Shown here: in pieces, positions 1-8,675 of the stretch
Numbering within the stretch: position 1 is the stretch's first letter
How the letters are laid out: each line of letters starts with the position of its first letter
NCBI GenBank assembly: GCA_030066195.1
Contig: JASJCB010000046.1
Span: 1-42,138, forward strand
Length of the DNA: 42,138 nt
From: Acidobacteriota bacterium
Lineage (GTDB): Bacteria; Acidobacteriota; Holophagae; Acanthopleuribacterales; Acanthopleuribacteraceae
Direction of reading: 5' to 3'
Notes under the pieces: model-generated
The model's database searches: none
What the model was told of the DNA's origin: nothing
Seen by the model: the letters and a program-made list of their open reading frames with translations, nothing else
Position numbers and translations under genes: made by a program

Positions 1-1410
1 GTCTTTACCATAGAGAGCAAACAAGGTCGTCATCCCCAAGCCGTAGATGTCAGCGGCCACGCCGGCATCTTTGGCCTCGGCCATCAATTCGGGCGCCGCG
101 TAGACAAAGGTACCCAGGCCGGTGCGGGTGCGGGTGCCGCCGGTTGAATCCGCGGCCTTGACCAGGTCGAAGTCCGTTAAACAGGCCCGGCCTTGACCAT
201 CGAGGAGGATGTTTCCAGGTTTGATGTCTCGATGCACCAGATCATGCTGATGGGCATAAACCAATGCTTCGCCAATGGTGCGAATCACGGCCAGGACGGC
301 CGCTTCATCCAACTTTCCCTGGAGGACCCGGTCGTGTAGATTGCCGCCGGCCTGGTAGGCCATGACGAAGAAGGGGAACCCTTCGTCTTCACATTGTTCG
401 TCGAAAACATCGACAACGGCGGGGTGGCGAAGTTCCCGCATCTTGCGGGCGCCCCGGAAGAAGCGTTCCTTGCGCGTTTTGTCACCCGTGAATTGCCCAT
501 GCATGATTTTCACCGCGACCAGGCGGCGTTTTGTCCTGTCCCATGCCTTCCATACCTCCGCGAAACCGCCTTTACCCAAAACGTCAATCAGCTTATAGCG
601 GTCGTCAAGGATTTCACCGGGTTGCCGCCGGCCTCCCTCGCGCAGTCGACGCCGTAAATCCAGGATGCTTTCCCTGATCTCGATGGTAGATCTACCCTCG
701 ATGGATGCTTGTTCCAATTGCCGTTCCGCGTCTTCCAGGGCCTGAGAGATTTCTCGAATCCCCTGATCACGGTAAACCGGTTGTGGTTCCGAAACCTCTA
801 TCTCTTCCTTGACGGCCTGTTTCGCTGTTTTCATCTCACCGAGTGTTGGGACCGGCCGCGGTGGATGGTTCTCGGGGTGATGCTCGCGGTCAACCACCGC
901 ACGGTGGACATCTTCCAGAAGTTTCGTGTGGCGGTTTTGTTTCTTTTCGATTTCCGTCAAGGACCCGGCGATAGAGGGCGCCAGTTGGGCCATGGTGGTT
1001 TGAAACAGCTTCTGGTCTTCATAACAGGCCAGGTACAGGCGATGTCCCAAGTCGGCAAATAGAGGGAGGATTTCCTTTTCCCGTCTCGGATCGAAAAGGG
1101 GTTGTTTGGGGTTCGGGTTATGGGCGATGACGAACTGCCACCTCTCGACAAACAGGGCGGTCCAGGCATCTTCCTCAGGGACTCGTTTCGCGGCCAAAGT
1201 TTCCTGAATGACCCTATAGGAAGCCGGGGGCGCCTCCTGGTCTGTCCAGCTAAGTAGGGCTTCGGGTTGGAACGCCAGATCCCGGGGGACGTTTTGAACC
1301 CAAATATCATAGGCCCGCGTCAGTTTCTTGCCCAGGTTATCGCGGAACATACGCTTCAGGCCGCTATGGGCCATGGATGCAAACAGACTGGTAAAAAACG
1401 CTTCGATCAT
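1..1410 (-). CDS. Serine/threonine protein kinase, C-terminus cut by window edge
   Basis: Translating the minus strand from the ATG at 1410 gives 470 open residues running off the window start. A long N-terminal region (about 1-265, mostly helical, charged, unknown) precedes a Hanks-type kinase domain: glycine loop GKGGFAEVW (279-287), VAVK with the ATP-binding Lys301, HRDIKPGN (393-400) and APE (439-441). The metal-binding DFG is DFD here (TDFDLVKA, Asp413 and Asp415), so Gly is replaced by Asp. Such kinases phosphorylate proteins on Ser/Thr; the catalytic Lys, HRD and first Asp are intact, so activity is plausible. No membrane segment is seen in the visible part. A GAGGG lies about 11 nt before the ATG. 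It is divergent from the 979-aa gene at 1549, and the two may share a control region. The kinase assignment is secure; the target is unknown. Confidence 0.93.
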   Translation of the reverse strand, partial: MIEAFFTSLFASMAHSGLKRMFRDNLGKKLTRAYDIWVQNVPRDLAFQPEALLSWTDQEAPPASYRVIQETLAAKRVPEEDAWTALFVERWQFVIAHNPNPKQPLFDPRREKEILPLFADLGHRLYLACYEDQKLFQTTMAQLAPSIAGSLTEIEKKQNRHTKLLEDVHRAVVDREHHPENHPPRPVPTLGEMKTAKQAVKEEIEVSEPQPVYRDQGIREISQALEDAERQLEQASIEGRSTIEIRESILDLRRRLREGGRRQPGEILDDRYKLIDVLGKGGFAEVWKAWDRTKRRLVAVKIMHGQFTGDKTRKERFFRGARKMRELRHPAVVDVFDEQCEDEGFPFFVMAYQAGGNLHDRVLQGKLDEAAVLAVIRTIGEALVYAHQHDLVHRDIKPGNILLDGQGRACLTDFDLVKAADSTGGTRTRTGLGTFVYAAPELMAEAKDAGVAADIYGLGMTTLFALYGKD

Positions 1411-1548
1411 GATGAACGGCCCTCAGAATGAGCGCTATTTTAGCACGGTGTGAAGAATGGAACAACGCCGCCGAGCCAACAGCGATGCAGCAAGATTCGC
1501 TTACCCGGCACAAGCGGTCCTTGATTCCCCGGGACTGACGCTATAAGC

Positions 1549-4488
1549 TTGGAGGACCTGTCGTATCAGCCCATTTCACAGGAGCCAAGGGTGCTGGATC
1601 CCGCCGACCTGAAAATTGAAGATGCTCACCGCCGGGGCATGCTCATGGAAGAGCGGCGCAGCGACTATTATATCGACCTGATGGCCGACACCCACCTCAT
1701 CCTCAATCATTTCGACGATGTTATCTGCCGCAATGAATTGATGGATGTGCAGATGTTGCGCACCCGGGAAAGCAATATCATCTGGTGCACCGTTCCCTAC
1801 GGCAGCCAAAAATTCGATCTGCCCTACGATTTCGAATTTGTCACCCAGTTGGAACAACCCCTGGCCGAACACGCGCTCCGCATACTCAAGGACGATGTCA
1901 GGCACCTGAGCCTGCCCAATCAGCGCATCATATTGGAATTGAAACACGCCCTGAACGGCCCGTTCGGCGAGAAGGGCGAGCTTCAGGTTTTCGAAGAAGT
2001 CCGAGGCATTACCCAACAAGCACTCGGTAATATTGAAAAAGCCAGGCTTTTCAAGGGCGGTCGCGCCGAACTGAACAAGCTGCATCACAGCTTTGCGCTG
2101 CCGGTGCGCACCCACTTCAAGCTGCTGCTGGTCAAAAAGATCCTGGAACATCCCCGGCACCCGCGCTACCGGGAAACCCTGGCGCGCTTGAAACACTCCT
2201 ATTACAAGGGCAGCGTGAAGGCCTATAATCAGAACCTGCGCATGCTGTTCATCGCGCTCAGCCGCATCAGTGAAATGTTGTCTCGGCGCGCCGAAGAGAT
2301 CATCCAAGACCCTATCGAGCGCACCAAAAGGCGAGCCGGCGCACAACGCGCCTGGTACAGTTCCGATCCCGTTTTTACCGAGGAAGAAGACAAGGAACCC
2401 GAATACTCGCCGCTGGCTCGTTACTGGCTCAGTCTGCAACGCCTGCCCTTTTCGGAAGTACGCAAAAACTGGCGCGTAGAACGGTTCGAGAGTATGCAAA
2501 CGCGTCTTGCCCCCACCACCCAAAAGATCGGCCAGGTGCAGGCAGAGGCCCTGGCTCGCGTGATTTGGGAACTACAGGAAAAAATCAAAACCTCCTCGGA
2601 AAAGGACAGCCTGGTCTTCACCTCCCTCCGCGCTGAGGTCACCCTGGGCCTTCGCGCGGCCGAGGACTACGAAAAAGCCAAAAGCTGGATCTGGTCCAAT
2701 CGACTGAAACTGGTCCACATGATGCACGACCTGATCGAGCGCTTGGACCGAGCCCGTCAGGAGAATAAAGACCTGCAACTTCCCGATGTCTATGAGACTT
2801 CCGTGGAGAATGCCAAAAAGTTCCTGGAGGGCGGCAGCGAAACCGCCCGCCGGCAGATTCAGGAGCAATTGGATCGATCGAACCCCGCCTCCGCGCAACA
2901 AACCTACGGTGAAATCCTGGAATGGGACGAGGACGACGCGGAAACCATCCTTGTTCGTCTGGCCGCGTTGTACCGCAACCTGGCGGATTCTTCCGCCCGG
3001 ATTGCCCTGACAGATGTGGACTGGTACGCAAAACTGCGCGCCGCCTACCCCAGGTGGCGCGATATGGAAACCCAGGTGGTGCGTATCTTCAAGTTCGACT
3101 GGGACCTGGAGGATTTGCGCGTTAAAACCGAAGTGGAGCTTGCCGACGCCTATCAACGGCTGGACCGATTCGCCGGAATTCCCGACGAAGATTTCGAGCT
3201 GTGCCTGGACATACTGGCCCGCCGCCACATGCAAAAGTTACAAAGCCTGGATTTGGACAGTCTCATTGCCGCCAACTACCAGGCACGCTATGAACTGGCC
3301 GTGATGGAAGAAGACTTGGAAGAATGCCTGGTCCAGTTGAACCTGCTGTTCCGCGAAATGGAGGCGCTGCCGGAAGAAGAGCATTTGGACCGCATGATTG
3401 CCATGTGGGAAGGAGATCTGGGCAAGGATGACACCACCGACCTGCGCGACCTCATCACTCAAAATCTGCCGGTTCTGAAAGCCTTGAAGGACAAGATCCG
3501 CGAATCCATCCGCGAGGCTTTGCAGAAGGGCGGCGAGGGCAACACGGCCGTTCGCCTGTTAAGCTTCGGCTTGCACCATTACAGTGCTGCCTGGTTCCGA
3601 GCTCAGTTCAAGGAACTCAGCTATGAAGCCGGACGCATGGAGTCGATCAAGGCCGGCATCAATCCGGGAAAAAGAATGGCCGCACTTCGTGATCAACTGC
3701 TGAAGGCCCAGGGCATCTTTCGCCCGGAAAAAGACGATCACCATGCCGTCTCCAAACTGGTGGATATGGAGTTCTCCGACCGGCTGAGAGACCTGCTGTT
3801 CGATGATTTGACGGAAAACGCCGAGGCCCTGAAGGTGCTGAAGAAAGAAGCGGACAAAGGCTACAAACGAATCCGCCGAAACCAGCAACGCTTCGGCGCC
3901 CCCGGCGACATCGGTCACCTGGATTTGTCCCTGGGCCTGGACGATGTGGAAACCCTCAAGAAACGCTATAACTTGAAAGAAGATACCGGCCAGGAGGATC
4001 TGCAACGTTTCGGCGCAAGCCACATCATGCGCGGAAAAACCCAGGCCGGTCTCTTCGAAAAATTGAATAAGAATCTCATCACGCCCGACCCGGAGATCCC
4101 CGAGGAAATCGGCGCTTTCTTTACCAAAAACCATTACCGGGCATACATCAAGAACCGAACCATCCCGGTGGAGTTGAAGGCGGGGCTGCTGTATTACTTT
4201 GCCGAATACATGGAAGCTGAGGCGCATTTGTTCGCCAACTTCCTCAACTTCGCCTCACCGACGGGCATGCTGGAGGCCCAAACATTCACCAACATCCTGG
4301 CCATTTTCAAACAGGTCAGCGTCCCCAAACCGCAACTCCGTATCTGGTTGGCCCGTTTATGGGGCCGAATGCAAATCCACTTACACAATTTCAAACCGGA
4401 AAGCCAGATCGCCAATTACGATTTCAACCGGGATATCTTCTTCAAGGAAACCAAAAAAATCATCGGCTCCAAACTGGACCGTAAGTAA
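1549..4488 (+). CDS. Large protein of unknown function (979 aa)
   Basis: A single uninterrupted reading frame of 979 codons. I do not recognise the family. The protein is soluble in appearance (no signal peptide or membrane segment), strongly charged and predicted mostly helical, with many Leu/Glu/Lys/Arg-rich stretches such as EALKVLKKEADKGYKRIRR near residue 770. The start is uncertain: the first possible codon is TTG at 1549, which overlaps a GGAGG at 1551-1555 that would more naturally serve a start a little downstream. The first in-frame ATGs are at 1639 and 1645 (residues 31 and 33). It is divergent from the kinase at 1410 and ends 47 bp before a convergent gene. It could be a partner or target of the kinase, but only position suggests this. 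Confidence 0.82.
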   Translation: MEDLSYQPISQEPRVLDPADLKIEDAHRRGMLMEERRSDYYIDLMADTHLILNHFDDVICRNELMDVQMLRTRESNIIWCTVPYGSQKFDLPYDFEFVTQLEQPLAEHALRILKDDVRHLSLPNQRIILELKHALNGPFGEKGELQVFEEVRGITQQALGNIEKARLFKGGRAELNKLHHSFALPVRTHFKLLLVKKILEHPRHPRYRETLARLKHSYYKGSVKAYNQNLRMLFIALSRISEMLSRRAEEIIQDPIERTKRRAGAQRAWYSSDPVFTEEEDKEPEYSPLARYWLSLQRLPFSEVRKNWRVERFESMQTRLAPTTQKIGQVQAEALARVIWELQEKIKTSSEKDSLVFTSLRAEVTLGLRAAEDYEKAKSWIWSNRLKLVHMMHDLIERLDRARQENKDLQLPDVYETSVENAKKFLEGGSETARRQIQEQLDRSNPASAQQTYGEILEWDEDDAETILVRLAALYRNLADSSARIALTDVDWYAKLRAAYPRWRDMETQVVRIFKFDWDLEDLRVKTEVELADAYQRLDRFAGIPDEDFELCLDILARRHMQKLQSLDLDSLIAANYQARYELAVMEEDLEECLVQLNLLFREMEALPEEEHLDRMIAMWEGDLGKDDTTDLRDLITQNLPVLKALKDKIRESIREALQKGGEGNTAVRLLSFGLHHYSAAWFRAQFKELSYEAGRMESIKAGINPGKRMAALRDQLLKAQGIFRPEKDDHHAVSKLVDMEFSDRLRDLLFDDLTENAEALKVLKKEADKGYKRIRRNQQRFGAPGDIGHLDLSLGLDDVETLKKRYNLKEDTGQEDLQRFGASHIMRGKTQAGLFEKLNKNLITPDPEIPEEIGAFFTKNHYRAYIKNRTIPVELKAGLLYYFAEYMEAEAHLFANFLNFASPTGMLEAQTFTNILAIFKQVSVPKPQLRIWLARLWGRMQIHLHNFKPESQIANYDFNRDIFFKETKKIIGSKLDRK

Positions 4489-4535
4489 TCAATATAAACT
4501 TACGGCACGGAATGACAATCGAATAGAGCCGGTTT

Positions 4536-5561
4536 TTATCGGGAATCATGGGCACGCAGACCTTGGCGAAAGGTTTCACGCTTTACTTTGCGGATTCCCA
4601 GCTCATCATTCTGATAATCGGCCACGTAGAGCCATTTCCCATCGTCAGCCAATACATCCACCAGCCGGTCGGAAGGAATATGATCATCGACCGGTTTTCC
4701 TGTTTGGCTCAAAACCAATTTCGGAATACCGGGCTTTACCAATGCGACACCCCTTGTGATGTGGAGGTAACCCTCGAAGTCCAGCTTCAGGTCTAATATG
4801 TCAGGAAAGAACTCAGGGAAATCCGGGTGCCAACCGGATTGGTTCAAGATCGAATTTGTCTTGCTCCTGGCCTCGAGCTTCTCCAATCCCCAGCTTTCGG
4901 TAAAAGGATATTTGGGGCTATCGATTACAAACATGGTGGCAACGGTTCTTTTGGAGACATCATATGCTCTTATTTCGAATCCTCGACCGGGTGCGTAAAA
5001 AAGAACCTTGTCTCCCTCTTGACTTACGGTAAAGCGAGGTTGATCTCTTGCAGGATTGAAGGGCCGGGAGTCCTGGGAATTCTCCCGCTGACTCTCCTTC
5101 TTTTCCTCGGCTAACAGGGAAATAACCTGGAAATCATCGGCCAGATGCAGCAGGCTGCCCTGATGAAACACCAGCCATCCTTCTGACAGCTTGAAAGCAG
5201 GCTGGAGAGGGTTCCTAAAGGTATAGGGGGTCCTAATCGTTTTCAAGAATGAACCATCGACATCATATACTTTGATGTTTCTATCCATTAACTCAAACGC
5301 ATACAAGAAGCGGTCGTAATACTGGAGAGCAAGGATACGGACACTGAATTCCCCCGGTCCCTGACCCTTGCCGCCAATATCGGGTAAACGCTTGCCACAT
5401 TTGTCATAGTGGATGATTCGATGCTCGTGAATATCCGCCAGGAATAGCTCACCACTCGCACTGACGTCTACCTGGGTAGGCAATACCGGAGAAAATACTC
5501 CAGTATTTGGTATTTCCCAGGCGTGGTCGCTACAAGATAAGATCAGAAAGAACAGAATCAT
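4536..5561 (-). CDS. Putative 6-bladed beta-propeller lipoprotein
   Basis: A 341-aa protein starting with a short hydrophobic stretch ending in a lipobox-like ILSC (Cys10), suggesting a surface or periplasmic lipoprotein, although the leader is very short and lacks basic residues. The next upstream in-frame stop is seven codons before the ATG with no other start, so the leader cannot be longer. The body has repeated beta-propeller blades, for example GELFLADIHEHRIIHYDKCGK (split as GELFLADIHEH and RIIHYDKCGK, about 37-57) followed by GKGQGPGEF, typical of the NHL/6-bladed propeller families. These are usually binding scaffolds; the ligand is unknown. It converges on the 979-aa gene and has no obvious partner. 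Confidence 0.75.
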   Translation of the reverse strand: MILFFLILSCSDHAWEIPNTGVFSPVLPTQVDVSASGELFLADIHEHRIIHYDKCGKRLPDIGGKGQGPGEFSVRILALQYYDRFLYAFELMDRNIKVYDVDGSFLKTIRTPYTFRNPLQPAFKLSEGWLVFHQGSLLHLADDFQVISLLAEEKKESQRENSQDSRPFNPARDQPRFTVSQEGDKVLFYAPGRGFEIRAYDVSKRTVATMFVIDSPKYPFTESWGLEKLEARSKTNSILNQSGWHPDFPEFFPDILDLKLDFEGYLHITRGVALVKPGIPKLVLSQTGKPVDDHIPSDRLVDVLADDGKWLYVADYQNDELGIRKVKRETFRQGLRAHDSR

Positions 5562-5658
5562 GAAGGTGGCACAGGCTCCCGGTCAGTACTGATTTTTTAC
5601 TATATCACTTAATCACTTAGTCCTACATTGTCCCATCGGATCGTCGGTCCTTTTCTAT

Positions 5659-5859
5659 GCGCCGAAGGTGCTTGACATAATAGCCCGGGGCAACGCCCCG
5701 GGTTGCGTATAAAAAAAGCCGATAGCCCTGAAGGGGCTCAACAACCCGTTGCTAATCATGGAGTTGTGCGGTTTTTTTCGCGCCCTTTCAGGGCTTGATT
5801 TTGGTATGCCCTCTTCCCGGGGCGTTGCCCCGGGCTATTATGTCAAGCACCTTCGGCGC
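5659..5859. repeat. 201-bp element with perfect 44-bp inverted ends
   Basis: The arms 5659-5702 and 5816-5859 are exact reverse complements over 44 bases. Each arm carries its own inner palindrome (CCCGGGGC-AAC-GCCCCGGG), so each end can form its own hairpin. The 113-bp middle has a further inner inverted pair (AGCCCTGAAGGGG against CCCTTTCAGGGCT). No gene for a transposase is present, so this resembles a non-autonomous or REP-like dispersed element. A diverged copy of the outer 27 bases lies at 28071-28097. It fills most of the 407-bp gap between two minus-strand genes. Confidence 0.88.
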
Positions 5860-5968
5860 CAGAAAACCCTTCTCGTACTCTCATTAGCACTTCTTGTGCT
5901 TCAAGGTTTCATAACCCACTTATTTTGCGTGCAGTTGTTCGACGGCATTGACACAGGATGTATGCGCC

Positions 5969-7741
5969 TTATTCAGCAACTGACCAAGACTTATGGACAT
6001 AGTTGATGGTTTCAGCCATGCCGATTTCCCTGGCCTTGCAGGCGTCTATCGCTTCCCGGCTGAAGCCGCCGGTGGCCAGGATGCAGGGTACGACCACGCG
6101 GTCGGGATGTTCGGCGGCGAAGGTTGCGGCGTGTTCGGTCAGGGTACTGACCACCTTGCTTTCGATGGGGTCCTTGTGCTTTTTGACCTCGATGATCAAG
6201 GTGCGGTCATCGACGCCGTCCACCCGTAAATCTACTTCCCCGCCCTTTTTGTCGGGCGCTTGCACCACGTGACGCGGATAGATGCGGCTCACCTGGAACT
6301 CGCGGTCGTCGGCGATGCCCTGGAAGTAGGTGGAGGGCTTGAACCTCTTGCGAGTGCGCATGTCATTTTCCAGTTGCAGTTCGGCAAAGCGGCCCACCAG
6401 GTTGTTGAGTTCGCCTTGCAGGGAGTTCCGCTTGTCCTTTAGACGAGAGATCTCCTCGTGGATGCCGATCTCCGCTTCCGGGTCCAACTCGGCCAGTTGG
6501 GTTTTGAAGCGTTGTTTCAAGAGCAGGTAGAAAGTGCCGTCTTTCAAGGCGAAATAGTTGTATTCGCGGCGGGCCGGGCGTATCAGTTCCGCCTTGCGCA
6601 GCATCTCCAATTTGCGGTGGATCTCCTCTTCGGAAATATCGAGAGCCAACTTCTGCTTGAGGATTTTGGGAGAAACCTCTTCGTCGGCAAGCCGGGTGGT
6701 GTAGAGCAGGATCTTTTTGGCGTGGCGCTCGTTGATGCGATCGAGCGAGCGGTTGAGCCAGGTTTCCCATTCCTGCGACAACTCCGCGTCATTATTGCCG
6801 GTTTCATAGTCGACAACGCGAGCGACGCCCTCGGGAGTGGACAGATCTTTTTCCGGGCAATTACTACGGACAACACAGACGATGAAGAAGGGATCGGAGA
6901 AACAGAGTTTGTTGAGCAGCAGAGCGGTTTCATTCGTCACGGGCTCTTGATAGGCCCGGGCATAGCGGTAGGCGGCTTCCAGTCCCTCCTCCCCGGTCAA
7001 GTAGGGCGACATCCAACGTTTGCTCAATCGCCCGGCTTCCAGATAGGTGTCTACCGCTTCAATCAGCCAACCCACAGCGGAACCCGTGGCCAACATGGGC
7101 GCAATCTTGGATTCGGACAACTCGTGGTAGCTGCCCGGAATGGTTTCGTCCAGACTGGTTTTATCCTTATCGGTATAGACATAATGACTCAGGTTCTGAA
7201 ACTCGTCGATCATCACGACAAACCGAAGGTCATGCAACGCGGCCATGCGGTGGGGAGCATGAATGGCCAGGTCCCACATGGAATCGAACATTCCCTTTTC
7301 GAAAAAAACGGGTAGCTCCTCGGCCACACGTTCAAGGAGATCAAACCCATGGGCTCGCCCGTAATCGGCAATGTCTTTCAAGGTCAGTGGATTGCGAACC
7401 GGTTTGGCATCTCGTTCCCGAAAAGAAATGAATTGGGAAGCAAAAACCTGGAAATAGTTAATGGCCAGTTCGGGATACCAGACCTTCCGTTCGACAACTT
7501 CCAGATAAAACGGAATCACCGGACCGGCAGCGCTCCACAGTTGGTTGAACAATCGCTGAATAAACGCGGTCTTTCCCGACTTCTTTCTGGCCAGGATGAC
7601 CCTAGATTTGGATAACATTTCGGGAATGCCGGTCAACCATTTATGGAACTCTGCAAAATCGGCGGTGGGTTCGACAAAAAGATCGGGCTTACCGATACGT
7701 TCCTTCAGCGGAAACTGCATTCCATCGATCTTCAGCCCCAT
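5969..7741 (-). CDS. ATPase with C-terminal PD-(D/E)XK nuclease-like domain
   Basis: A 590-aa protein. Near the N-terminus is a Walker-A-like loop ARKKSGKTA (51-59, the usual first Gly replaced by Ala), followed by a Walker-B strand RFVVMIDEFQN. This fits the STAND/archaeal-type AAA ATPases. A winged-helix-like stretch (SEEEIHRKLEMLRKAELI) and a coiled-coil segment (EISRLKDKRNSLQGELNNLV) follow. The last 90 residues hold GGEVDLRV (500-507) and IIEVKK (516-521), the E-x-D ... ExK pattern of PD-(D/E)XK nucleases such as Mrr/restriction-like folds. ATG 7741 is preferred over GTG 7750 because GGGAG lies 8 nt before it. It stands alone, next to the inverted-repeat element. Proposed role: nucleic-acid processing or defence; this is inference. 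Confidence 0.85.
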   Translation of the reverse strand: MGLKIDGMQFPLKERIGKPDLFVEPTADFAEFHKWLTGIPEMLSKSRVILARKKSGKTAFIQRLFNQLWSAAGPVIPFYLEVVERKVWYPELAINYFQVFASQFISFRERDAKPVRNPLTLKDIADYGRAHGFDLLERVAEELPVFFEKGMFDSMWDLAIHAPHRMAALHDLRFVVMIDEFQNLSHYVYTDKDKTSLDETIPGSYHELSESKIAPMLATGSAVGWLIEAVDTYLEAGRLSKRWMSPYLTGEEGLEAAYRYARAYQEPVTNETALLLNKLCFSDPFFIVCVVRSNCPEKDLSTPEGVARVVDYETGNNDAELSQEWETWLNRSLDRINERHAKKILLYTTRLADEEVSPKILKQKLALDISEEEIHRKLEMLRKAELIRPARREYNYFALKDGTFYLLLKQRFKTQLAELDPEAEIGIHEEISRLKDKRNSLQGELNNLVGRFAELQLENDMRTRKRFKPSTYFQGIADDREFQVSRIYPRHVVQAPDKKGGEVDLRVDGVDDRTLIIEVKKHKDPIESKVVSTLTEHAATFAAEHPDRVVVPCILATGGFSREAIDACKAREIGMAETINYVHKSWSVAE

Positions 7742-7837
7742 GATCGTCACTCCCGTTTCGTACCTTCCCGCTCAGCATAGCATAGCCGCGCCGGCTTGAG
7801 ACCTTTGCGAGGACTTACATCATTCGAACTTGAATAG

Positions 7838-7872
7838 AAAAAGCCCCCGAGAGGGTGCATCTCTCGGAGGCT
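7838..7872 (-). terminator. Intrinsic terminator after the isochorismatase-like gene
   Basis: On the minus strand, AGCCTCCGAGAG pairs with CTCTCGGGGGCT around a 7-nt loop and is followed directly by TTTT. It lies 30 nt after the stop codon at 7902. Confidence 0.85.
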
Positions 7873-7901
7873 TTCGGGTCCCGGTGGATGGGAGGCCTGC
7901 T

Positions 7902-8612
7902 TTATTGGTGGCCGCCTTCCTGGGCGCCGAACATCTCTTTGGCGTAAATGATGCCCAGGCCGTAGGCGCCGCCGTGTTCCTTGGCGATGCCGGTAACCGC
8001 GGCATAGGTGCCCTGGCGATTCCAGTCGCGTTGCCATTCCAGCATCACTTGCAGCCAGGTGGCGGGTTGGGCGCCCGCTTGGATCATGCGCTGCACGGCC
8101 ATGTTGTGGGCGTCGTGGCTGACACCGCCGGAGGCGTCGGTCACGATGTAGACCTCGTAGCCTTCATCGATGGCCGACAGGGCGGGACCGATCAGGCAGA
8201 CCTCGGTCCACAGGGCGGCGATGATCAGCTTTTTGCGGCCGTACTCCTCGACCTTCTTCACAACGCGCGCGTCTTCCCAAGTATTCATGGTGGTGCGATC
8301 GATGGGCTTCTGGTTGGGGAAAACCGCTTGCAGTTCGGGGAACAGCGGGCCGCTGAAGCTCTTCTCCGCCACGGTGGTCAGGATGGTGGGCACGTTGAAT
8401 GCCCTGGCCGCCTTGGCCAGGCCGGTGACGTTGTTGCGCAGTTCCACCATGTCGATGGAAGCCGTGGCGAATGCCATTTGCGGCTGGTGATCGATCAGAA
8501 GCAGCGTGGCATTGTCGGGCGTCAGCAGGCGCGGTGAGGGTTTTTGAGCTAGGACCATGGTGGAAGCGGTCAACAGCAACATGATGGAAACGGTCTTCTT
8601 CAGATTCAACAT
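7902..8612 (-). CDS. Exported isochorismatase-family hydrolase (YcaC-like)
   Basis: A 236-aa cysteine hydrolase of the isochorismatase superfamily, closest in appearance to E. coli YcaC. Visible motifs are LLLIDHQPQM with the catalytic Asp41, a basic residue in IDRTTMNTW (Arg106, where many relatives have Lys), and AALWTEVC with the nucleophile Cys139. Unlike cytoplasmic YcaC it begins with a signal peptide (KKTVSIMLLLTASTMVLA, cleavage likely after Ala22), so it should act in the periplasm or outside. AGGAG lies 7 nt before the ATG. It sits 63 bp after the amidohydrolase gene on the same strand, with a terminator behind, so the two probably form one transcript. The substrate (amide, N-acyl or carbamoyl compound) cannot be told. 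Confidence 0.9.
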   Translation of the reverse strand: MLNLKKTVSIMLLLTASTMVLAQKPSPRLLTPDNATLLLIDHQPQMAFATASIDMVELRNNVTGLAKAARAFNVPTILTTVAEKSFSGPLFPELQAVFPNQKPIDRTTMNTWEDARVVKKVEEYGRKKLIIAALWTEVCLIGPALSAIDEGYEVYIVTDASGGVSHDAHNMAVQRMIQAGAQPATWLQVMLEWQRDWNRQGTYAAVTGIAKEHGGAYGLGIIYAKEMFGAQEGGHQ

Positions 8613-8675
8613 GAAATACTCCTTGGTATCGTAAAAGTCTGTAGGAACTTAATCTTGATCTCTCTCAAAGAATGC

